Part shown: piece by piece, positions 27,601 to 33,643 of the stretch
Position numbering within the stretch: position 1 is the stretch's first letter
Layout: each line of letters begins with the position of its first letter
Assembly (NCBI GenBank): GCA_012269595.1
Contig: JAAXJX010000005.1
Location: 77,855 to 120,907, forward strand
Direction of reading: 5' to 3'
DNA: 43,053 nucleotides
Source of the DNA: Planctomycetia bacterium
Lineage (GTDB): Bacteria > Planctomycetota > UBA8108 > UBA1146
The notes under the pieces: generated by a model
The model's input: the letters and a program-made list of their open reading frames with translations, nothing else
Database searches by the model: none
Told to the model about the DNA's origin: nothing
Translations under genes and position numbers: made by a program

Positions 27601-29104
27601 CTTTATTCCACCGAGTCCGGTGGGTTCGCTGACCTGTGTGACGAACCAGAACCTGGTCAATTTGTCATGGACCAATTCCCACACTTACGATGCTCTGGAG
27701 ATCCGCAGAAACGGGATTCTTGTCGCCACACTTCCCGGAACCTCGACTTCATATCTGGATGATCCTGGTGCAGGAAACCATGAGTGGTCCGTCATCTCTG
27801 TTTTACAATCCTTCAGTTCATCAGCAGTGCTTTGCAACCAGACGATTCAACCTCTGGCTCCTACTGGTTTCAGTTGCGGTTCTTCCGCCGGGAATGCCGT
27901 CTTGAGCTGGAGCAATGGTCAGGCATACGGATCTATCGTGATTCGCCGGGACGGCGTCGAAGTAGCCACATTGCCCGGAAATTCGACCACCCACACAGAA
28001 GCGGTCGATCCCGGCTCTTACTCCTACTCGATCAGGGGTGTCGTTTCTTCCATTCAGAGTGACGAACAGATTTGCCAAATGACGCGCAATCCTTTGCCGG
28101 TGGGCAATCTGGACTGTCAGTTTTCTGGTGGAACGGCGACTCTGGTCTGGTCCGTGGAAAATGGACTCAGTGCGGTGGAAGTGAGTCGCGATGGACTTCT
28201 GTTGGCGACCTTGCCTGGAAGCGCAAGTTTCTATCAGGAGACTTCACCTCCGGGTGGGCTCAGGGAGTACTCGGTAACGGCAGTGGCTGGAAGCCTGACC
28301 GCTCCTGCTACTGAATGCACACTTTCTGTTCCCCCTGCCCCTGTCTCAGGGTTGTCCTGTCTCAGTTCTCAACCGTTGACAGCCAATCTGGGCTGGAGTG
28401 TTTCACCGGGGAGTACCGCTCTGACAGTCAGTCGGAATGGAGTTTTGATTGCGACTCTGCCAGGAGGGGTGACGGCTTACACCGATACCAATGCTCCAGC
28501 GGGAATCATCTCCTATGAGGTCACGGTCGAGACTGCAGGTGTGCCCAGTGATCCGGCTTCTTGTCTGGTAGATGTTCAGGCAGCACCCATTCCAGTGGTG
28601 GAAGCATTTGTCAATCTCGACTCGGTAGAGTTGGGGAATCCGGTCCAGTTCTCTGCGACTTCGGATGTTGACGGTGTGACCTGGGATTGGTCTTTCGGAG
28701 ACGGACAGAGTTCCACTGAACAAAACCCCACTCATCTTTATGCGAGCGCAGGGGCATTTACTGCGAGTGTCACGGCCACTGGACCCGGCGGGACCAGTAA
28801 CCCTGTGGAAGTTTCGGTAACGGTCAGTTTGCCCATCTTCCGCAGGGGAGACTCCAATGGTGACGGCAGTTCTGATATTTCAGATCCGATTCAGGCTCTC
28901 GACTTCCTGTTTGGCAGTGGATTGATCGCATGCGAATCTGCGGCTGATTTCAATGACGACGGTGTTGTCGACCTTGCGGATGTGATTGGAGCCCTGTCCT
29001 TTGTCTTTGAGGGCACAACAGTTCCTGCTTCTCCCTATCCTGATTGTGGCAATGACACCACTGCTGATTCACTGAACTGTACGAGTCAGGTGAGCTGTCC
29101 TTGA
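24650..29104 (+). CDS. Secreted subtilisin-like (S8) protease with Cys-paired Fn3-like repeats, PKD and dockerin-like tail
   Basis: A 1484-residue secreted protein with a signal peptide (IPVSVGA|QDS). The pro-region runs to about 210. The S8 catalytic domain (about 215-530) has Asp252 in AILDEGVDVDHED, His292 in DSHGTGCAG, oxyanion Asn389 in FASGNES and Ser468 in NGTSSATP, so all catalytic residues are present. It is followed by seven modules of about 80 residues, each starting with a Cys after Leu/Phe and closing with another Cys. They share LSW, RRDGV and ATLPG patterns and look fibronectin-like. An unassigned alpha/beta-like insert (about 618-825) separates the first from the second. A PKD domain (DWSFGDGQSSTEQNP) lies near 1345, and two dockerin-type calcium loops (DSNGDGSSDISD, DFNDDGVVDLAD) begin near 1400. 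The end has DTTADSLNC. The role is presumably extracellular protein digestion. Confidence 0.93.
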   Translation: MIQITSRILLIMLSVLLSASIPVSVGAQDSQQKVMSFSFGDLKVKLPADSDRIAFYLPNDTGAETTILELLAARTTAGVVKSIDSMPYDGLHLVSFDRGVAIDALRSLGEITGGWVAPCLEFNGRLHIPRPELLVTLNSYDPSMYQRFREAYRAQIVREFPSTKPLFLVRHGNPVDFESAILDFENFPGVESASPNFIMRLGEMVAPNDTFYPNQWYLNNTGQQGTPGVDISAETAWSIQTGGANVTIAILDEGVDVDHEDLAPNMVAGHDSVSIQASPEGIPGNCDTNDSHGTGCAGIAAARGNNNLGVAGVAWNAQIQPVRMGFGNHWTQNDWIIDSLTWAVDNGADILSNSWGGGAPSTAESNTMDYALQTGRGGLGCLLVFASGNESAGVSFPAAYAQTIAVGATSPCDEIKSITSCDGENFWGSNTGPQQTVVAPGVLMATTDIAGPGGMVNGDYTGGFNGTSSATPVVAGALAVILSHDPALTAAQAQEILQSGADDQVGPAGQDPAGFDNNFGHGRVNLSNMLALMGGPAGPVNFTCTESGVGVQLSWAPGEVYDSVTIRRDGVLISTLAGNATGYLDLSVPAGQHSWEVQGFVGATPSIARQCSLFLIGDARDLIWSPGTGTVDSGNVFGTDLVQTGRSAILTSNLLAFNDLDVFDRIWVMLGMYPNNHQITVEESAALVSYLTNGVGGQALYIEGGDTWFFDPQRPIHAEFGITALSDGSTTDNLGDVTGALATGCDLSGLTLTYTGENSWVDRLQADPGATVVQSNQAPAYDVGVFRDNGGQLTLGVSYENGGLVDGVSTRQQLVDALIECMGGALTAPQDLICTVNGNSVAVSWTVTGTWDSIQLVVDGGAPQVLAGSATSTTIGGLTVGSHTIEISSVVGNQVSLPVACTIGISPPAPESLSCTPQGTDVLLSWSNAAVYDSVEVLRNSVVIATLPGSSTSLTDVNPGAGAQSYFVRGVTAGADSPAASCGVFIPPSPVGSLTCVTNQNLVNLSWTNSHTYDALEIRRNGILVATLPGTSTSYLDDPGAGNHEWSVISVLQSFSSSAVLCNQTIQPLAPTGFSCGSSAGNAVLSWSNGQAYGSIVIRRDGVEVATLPGNSTTHTEAVDPGSYSYSIRGVVSSIQSDEQICQMTRNPLPVGNLDCQFSGGTATLVWSVENGLSAVEVSRDGLLLATLPGSASFYQETSPPGGLREYSVTAVAGSLTAPATECTLSVPPAPVSGLSCLSSQPLTANLGWSVSPGSTALTVSRNGVLIATLPGGVTAYTDTNAPAGIISYEVTVETAGVPSDPASCLVDVQAAPIPVVEAFVNLDSVELGNPVQFSATSDVDGVTWDWSFGDGQSSTEQNPTHLYASAGAFTASVTATGPGGTSNPVEVSVTVSLPIFRRGDSNGDGSSDISDPIQALDFLFGSGLIACESAADFNDDGVVDLADVIGALSFVFEGTTVPASPYPDCGNDTTADSLNCTSQVSCP

Positions 29105-29120
29105 TCAATCTCCTGGCTTG

Positions 29121-29153
29121 CTGATCGCTTTATGTGTTCACTTCAGCGATTAG
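29121..29153. terminator. Weak hairpin between convergent genes
   Basis: CTGATCGCT and AGCGATTAG form a 9-bp stem (one G-T) around a 15-base loop, between the protease stop and the stop of the convergent gene, overlapping the latter. No T-run follows on either strand, so it is at best a weak bidirectional terminator. Confidence 0.3.
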
Positions 29154-31354
29154 TTGCAGTCGAGATTGTCGGGGGTGGGGTCTTGTCCGGCATTGGGATA
29201 TGGAGCCGAAGGCAGGGGACCTGTGCCGAAAAGGAAGTTCAGCAGCATTACCGGGTCAGCAATGTTGATGGCCCCTGAGTCATTGCAATCCATCGCATCC
29301 GTGCAAGTGGTTGCAAAGGATGCAAACAGGTAGCTCAGAACGTTGATAGCGTCCGATATGGTGATGTTTCCACCCAGATCAGCATCGCAGCGGATAAATG
29401 GCAGCGGGATCGTGAGATCGCAAATAGCCTCTGGGGAGTTCACCCCCAGTACATTTCCAGTCACCGAATATTGCATTGCTCCGGAGCCGGGCATTGGGTC
29501 CGTGTAGGTCAACTGATCACCTGCAATGGTCGTCAACGGCAATCCGTTACGAGTGATGCTGATCCAATCGTATGCGGCACCATTGGTCCAACTCAGGATC
29601 GTTTCCGGATCGTCGAATGTGCAGGCGAGATTGGTGATGGCGGGGGCCAGATTGGGAAAGTCAAAGTTCAGGGTGGTTCCCTGTGAAACCGTCAGGTTGA
29701 GTTCCGTAAGATCGGTCAACCCTGTTCCTGGAGGAGCTGTTGCCGTCACAGACCAGATTCCCTCAGTCAATGCGAGGGAATAAACTCCGCCCGAATGAGT
29801 GGTGGTGGTTCCCCAAGGCGGAGTAGAACCGGTCGCCATATCTACAGCGGTAATCAGGATTCCATCCAATCCCACACCCGTACTGGTGACATTGCCTGAC
29901 ATGGTTGCAGCGGGGCTCAATACAAGTGTTCCCAGATTCCTTGCGGAGTAGCACTCAACATTCTCCATGAAGAAGGGACCCAGGCCGCTGGAGGCAGGGG
30001 GGGTAAAGGTCAGGTTGTAGTCATTGGTGTGAACATTCGCGCTGAAGTTGCCGGCTTGATTGCCATTTTCATGAAGGGTCTCGTAGATCAGCCCCGTGTC
30101 GAACAGGTAAAACTCCACGTCGACTCCCGGAACCGGATTCCCCAGAGAGTCGGAGAAGGAGCCGCTGACGGTCACACCGTCATCAAGAATGATCTGGCCA
30201 ATGCTGACAGGGCTGACAGGAGCAATTGACAACTGGATCTGCCTGGAGACCCGGACCGGTCCTGTCAGTGGGGGATCCACTTCGAGAATGATGTTTCCTT
30301 CTGGAAGAAGAAGATCGAATGATCCCGTGACATCCGTGGTATCTGAAGAAATATAGATGGGCAGACCCGTCGCAGCGTACTTGGCGTCAAAATCTGCTCC
30401 TGCGATCAACTCTCCTGCAGAACCGGCTACGGTTCCCTGTACGTGGTAACCCATCGGCATGACGATGGTTCCCAAGTCGAGGTTGGAGAAAATTGAAAGG
30501 TCCGCAAATTCGTGGTTCACCCTTTCAATACCGGGTATCGGGTTCACATCCCTGTGGCGGACAGTAAAGATCCCTTCGGGAACGACGACGCTGAAGGCTC
30601 CTTGCAGGTTGGTATCATCATTGAAAATCTCCACCGTAACCCCAGCGGAATCGTAAAGATTCATGTCGATACCAGGCAGCGGCACCCCATCTTCATCGAC
30701 AACCAAACCTGTCAGGGTATGAGCGATGGGCATTTCGACGATTCCCATGTCCGTGCTGCCGAATAGCAGGCCCAAATCCTCTTCAATAGGAAAAACAGCA
30801 GCATCCAGAGCGGTATCCGCAAATGTGATTCTGTATTCGTCAATGATCGCAGGGATGGCGACAGAAAACTCACCGAGAGAATTGGTGTTGTCACCAACGA
30901 GATCAAGCCAGCCCGCCTGGTCTGCACGAATGTCGATATCCACACCGGATACGGGAGCACCGGCAGTATTGACCACCGTACCTGAGATCAACCACCCTGA
31001 AGCCAGGGCGTGGGATCCAATATTCAGGTCTCCGGTGAGGTTGATGTCGATTTCGTCCGGAAGGTGGGCGGTGATGGGTTCAAACTGAAGTAAGTAATTT
31101 CCTGCAGCAATGGTGGTGTTGATGGAGATCAGAAAGCTGCCATCGATCGCAGTTGTGTCGCCAGTGATGGGGATCACTGTGGCAGGTGAGAGTGGATCGA
31201 TCAAATCCAGATCGACACCGGAAATAGGGTTTCCTACCGCATCGACCACTGTGCCGCTAATTGTCCAGTTTTGGGCATACAGATTTCCGGTCGTCAGAAA
31301 CAACCAGAGGGTCACCGAGATATAGACGATTCGGAGGAGGTGGGGGACCTTCAT
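29150..31354 (-). CDS. Secreted carboxypeptidase-regulatory-repeat protein with dockerin-like tail
   Basis: A 734-residue protein from the ATG at 31354, chosen because AGAGGA lies five bases upstream and it gives a normal signal peptide (VTLWLFLTTGNLYA|QN). Earlier starts (ATG 31378, TTG 31393) lack a ribosome site. Six repeats of about 80-100 residues begin with patterns such as WTISGTVVDAVGNPISGVD, WLISGTVVNTAGAPVSGVD and HTLTGLVVDEDGVPLPGID, the CarboxypepD_reg/transthyretin-like fold. Then comes one Cys-paired Fn3-like module (near 580-645, LSWTNGAAYDWISITRNG) like those in the protease, and a dockerin-like pair (near 655-710) whose first loop is degenerate (DADLGGNITISD). The end is DPTPDNLDCN. 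It has no enzyme domain and is probably a structural or adhesive surface protein. The leader carries a strong RNA structure. Confidence 0.88.
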   Translation of the reverse strand: MKVPHLLRIVYISVTLWLFLTTGNLYAQNWTISGTVVDAVGNPISGVDLDLIDPLSPATVIPITGDTTAIDGSFLISINTTIAAGNYLLQFEPITAHLPDEIDINLTGDLNIGSHALASGWLISGTVVNTAGAPVSGVDIDIRADQAGWLDLVGDNTNSLGEFSVAIPAIIDEYRITFADTALDAAVFPIEEDLGLLFGSTDMGIVEMPIAHTLTGLVVDEDGVPLPGIDMNLYDSAGVTVEIFNDDTNLQGAFSVVVPEGIFTVRHRDVNPIPGIERVNHEFADLSIFSNLDLGTIVMPMGYHVQGTVAGSAGELIAGADFDAKYAATGLPIYISSDTTDVTGSFDLLLPEGNIILEVDPPLTGPVRVSRQIQLSIAPVSPVSIGQIILDDGVTVSGSFSDSLGNPVPGVDVEFYLFDTGLIYETLHENGNQAGNFSANVHTNDYNLTFTPPASSGLGPFFMENVECYSARNLGTLVLSPAATMSGNVTSTGVGLDGILITAVDMATGSTPPWGTTTTHSGGVYSLALTEGIWSVTATAPPGTGLTDLTELNLTVSQGTTLNFDFPNLAPAITNLACTFDDPETILSWTNGAAYDWISITRNGLPLTTIAGDQLTYTDPMPGSGAMQYSVTGNVLGVNSPEAICDLTIPLPFIRCDADLGGNITISDAINVLSYLFASFATTCTDAMDCNDSGAINIADPVMLLNFLFGTGPLPSAPYPNAGQDPTPDNLDCN

Positions 31355-31397
31355 GGAATCCTCTTCTTGTGCGGACATCGGGTGGATCAACAACGTG

Positions 31398-31454
31398 GAG
31401 ACGGGCTTGGGGAATCAATCAGGCTCCCCAAGACCTCTGGAAAGGTCCCGTCTC
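31398..31454 (-). ncRNA. Candidate structured 5' leader RNA: perfect three-way junction
   Basis: Three nested stems account for every base at the junction. The outer stem pairs 31398-31405 with 31447-31454 (GAGACGGG/CCCGTCTC, 8 bp). Arm A is 31406-31413 with 31425-31432 (CTTGGGGA/TCCCCAAG, 8 bp, 11-base loop). Arm B is 31433-31436 with 31443-31446 (ACCT/AGGT, 4 bp, 6-base loop). The minus-strand promoter at 31463-31490 would start transcription about two bases before the outer stem, so the mRNA of the repeat protein would begin with this fold. It matches no riboswitch class I recognise. Conservation is unknown; a DNA cruciform is the alternative. Confidence 0.6.
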
Positions 31455-31462
31455 TCCGATTA

Positions 31463-31490
31463 ATGATACTTTACTAGCAGGCTTTGTAAA
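31463..31490 (-). promoter_or_regulatory. Sigma-70-type promoter for the repeat-protein gene
   Basis: On the minus strand TTTACA (31490-31485) and TATCAT (31468-31463) each match the -35 and -10 consensus in five of six bases, with a 16-base spacer. The predicted start is near 31456, about 100 bases before the ATG at 31354. Confidence 0.6.
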
Positions 31491-31510
31491 CCTTACAAAA
31501 TGGGTATAAT
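31482..31510 (+). promoter_or_regulatory. Sigma-70-type promoter for the nuclease gene
   Basis: A perfect -10 TATAAT lies at 31505-31510. The -35 position (CTTTGT, 31482-31487, 17-base spacer) is poor, so the promoter may need an activator. The start would be near 31517, giving a leader of about 170 bases before the ATG at 31688, in which no strong structure was seen. Confidence 0.5.
31483..31499. promoter_or_regulatory. Operator-like dyad overlapping two divergent -35 regions
   Basis: TTTGTAA, ACC, TTACAAA is a perfect 7-bp-arm dyad. It covers the -35 of the minus-strand promoter and the -35 position of the plus-strand one, so one bound protein could control both secreted-protein genes. A close relative is at 22874-22885. 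Confidence 0.5.
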
Positions 31511-31687
31511 TTCTATTTGTTAGTTCAGTCACTTTAGGGAGTCCTGTTCCGGTCGATGAGGGCTGGTTGTTGTGTAAAATAGTTCCAGAGGGTTTGTTGG
31601 CCTAATTTCGCCTGCCCTGACCCCCTGCAGATTTTCCCGCCAGACAAGAAGATTGTTCCGGAAACGAAGAACGAAGGGATCGCAAGC

Positions 31688-33643
31688 ATGCGCTTTGTTT
31701 TCAAGACATGCAGACTCTCGTTAATGGTGGGACTCATCGGGCTTCTGGGGTGGAATACTGCCTTCGCGGATCCTCCTCCCGGGTACTACTCGTCCGCCAA
31801 CGGATTGACCGGAGAGTCCCTCAGGCTCGCTCTTCACGAGATCGTGGATGATCATCAGCGAATTCCCTATACCAGTTCGGCCACCGACACCTGGGACGTT
31901 CTGGGGATCAGTGAGCAAGACCCGAACAATCCCTCCAGAGTGATTACCGTCTACCGAAACACTTCTGTTTTACGGACTGAGCAAAATACCAGTATCGGTT
32001 GGAATCGGGAGCACACATGGCCCTCTTCCTTCGGATACACCAATGACAACGGCTGCAATTACCCCTACTCCGATTTGCATCAGTTGAGAGCCGCCAGTCC
32101 GAGTTACAACTCTGCCAGAGGAAACAGACCCTACGATTGGTGCACTTCAGCCAACTGTGAATCCTTTGTTGCAGAGGGAACAGCCTTTTCAAATTTCGCC
32201 AGTGGCTTCGGCAGCACGGGTTCATGGGAGACATGGGAAGACAGACGCGGGGATGTTGCCCGCAACATCTTCTACATGGACATGCGCTATGAGGGTGGAA
32301 ACCACTCGATCACCGGGTGCAGCGAGCCCGATCTGCGAATCACCGACAACCGTAACCTGATCGTTTCCAACACGAATCAGAATCAGTCTGTTGCCTATAT
32401 GGGACTGCTTTCAGTTCTCCTCGAATGGCATTTGGAGGATCCGGTCAGTGTTGCTGAGCAGAATCGCAATGACGTGATTTTTGGTTATCAGGGGAATCGG
32501 AATCCCTTCATCGACCACCCCGAATTCGTTTGTCAGATTTGGGCTTGCCCGACCACTGACACCACTCCGCCTGCAGCTCCGGCAGCGCCTTTGGTTACGG
32601 CGGCCACCTGTGAGCTGATTCTGGATTGGGCCGACAATACCGAGGCGGATCTGGCAAGCTACACCGTCTATCGCTCGACTGCTTCCACAGGCCCCTTCAC
32701 CGCCGTGGGGAGTACTTCTCTCAGCGCATTCTCGGATACCACCGTCACCGGTGGCGTGGCCTATCACTACCAGGTAACAGCGGCGGATCTCTCAGGAAAT
32801 CAGAGTTCTGCCAGTGCCTCTGCTTCAGGAACCGCGATTACGGGTGCTGCATGCGGGGGCAACCCACCCAACCCGGGAGACGTGAATCTGGTGATTTCAG
32901 AATTGATGGCCAATCCCCAAGCGGTGGGTGATTCCACGGGCGAGTGGTTGGAAATCTTCAACAGGGGAGCGGATGCGGTCGACCTCAATGGCTGGACTCT
33001 GAGAGATGATGATACCGATTTTCATCTGATCACCGCACCCGGTGGCCTGGTCATTCCTCCGTTGGGTTTTCTGGTGTTTGCCAGGTCCGGTGATGTGACA
33101 GTCAATGGCGGAGTGAATGCGGACTATGTCTACAGCTCTTTCATATTGGCCAACAGTGTCGATGAAGTGGTCCTTCTGGATGATCAGGGATTGGAGCATA
33201 CCCGGGTGAATTACACTTCGGGAACATTCCCCTATGCCGCAGGGCAGTCGTGCGAGTTGTCAGATCTTTTGACGACGGCACCCGGGGCCGCTTCTTCCTG
33301 GAGTGCGTCACAGCAAGCTTTCGGTTCCGGTGATTTGGGAAGTCCAGGCAATGAAGGCGGTGCTACCTTGCCTCCTCCGACCTCCAATAACGATTTCCTG
33401 CGCGGAGATCCGAATGGCGATGGAACCACTGATATCTCGGATCCCATCATGATGCTCGAGTTCCTGTTTGGATCTGTCACTTCTCTGGTCTGCCCTGATT
33501 CCGGTGACGCCAATGATGATGGGGCACTGGATATCTCTGACGCCGTGTTTCTCTTGCAGTATCTGTTTGAGGGCACCGTAGTCATCCCACCACCTGTGGG
33601 AACCCCGGGACCAGATCCTACCGCTGACGGCCTCGGCTGCTGA
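31688..33643 (+). CDS. Secreted EndA/NucM-type nuclease with Fn3, lamin-tail and dockerin-like domains
   Basis: A 651-residue secreted protein with a signal peptide (LLGWNTAFA|DPP). The endonuclease I domain (about 30-280) has the beta-beta-alpha-metal motif NREHTWPSS with Glu108 and His109, and YSDLHQLRAASPSYNSARGNRPY, both diagnostic of the EndA/NucM extracellular nuclease family. A fibronectin type III domain lies at about 290-385. A lamin-tail domain (VISELMANPQ, EWLEIFNRG, VDLNGWTLRD) spans about 400-520. Two dockerin-type loops (DPNGDGTTDISD, DANDDGALDISD) start near 570, and the end is DPTADGLGC. The ATG at 31688 has AAGGGA about ten bases upstream. It would degrade extracellular DNA or RNA, for nutrients or in biofilm. 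The 3' end overlaps the convergent BatA/VWA gene by 26 bases. Confidence 0.93.
   Translation: MRFVFKTCRLSLMVGLIGLLGWNTAFADPPPGYYSSANGLTGESLRLALHEIVDDHQRIPYTSSATDTWDVLGISEQDPNNPSRVITVYRNTSVLRTEQNTSIGWNREHTWPSSFGYTNDNGCNYPYSDLHQLRAASPSYNSARGNRPYDWCTSANCESFVAEGTAFSNFASGFGSTGSWETWEDRRGDVARNIFYMDMRYEGGNHSITGCSEPDLRITDNRNLIVSNTNQNQSVAYMGLLSVLLEWHLEDPVSVAEQNRNDVIFGYQGNRNPFIDHPEFVCQIWACPTTDTTPPAAPAAPLVTAATCELILDWADNTEADLASYTVYRSTASTGPFTAVGSTSLSAFSDTTVTGGVAYHYQVTAADLSGNQSSASASASGTAITGAACGGNPPNPGDVNLVISELMANPQAVGDSTGEWLEIFNRGADAVDLNGWTLRDDDTDFHLITAPGGLVIPPLGFLVFARSGDVTVNGGVNADYVYSSFILANSVDEVVLLDDQGLEHTRVNYTSGTFPYAAGQSCELSDLLTTAPGAASSWSASQQAFGSGDLGSPGNEGGATLPPPTSNNDFLRGDPNGDGTTDISDPIMMLEFLFGSVTSLVCPDSGDANDDGALDISDAVFLLQYLFEGTVVIPPPVGTPGPDPTADGLGC

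Noticed and set aside
31398-31454. Reading the three-way junction as a hammerhead ribozyme
   Set aside because: The conserved CUGAUGA and GAAA core segments are absent; the junction has no unpaired core at all.
31484-31492. Similarity of TTGTAAACC to a BirA (biotin repressor) half-site
   Set aside because: The matching second half-site GGTTTACAA at the proper spacing is missing and no biotin genes are near.
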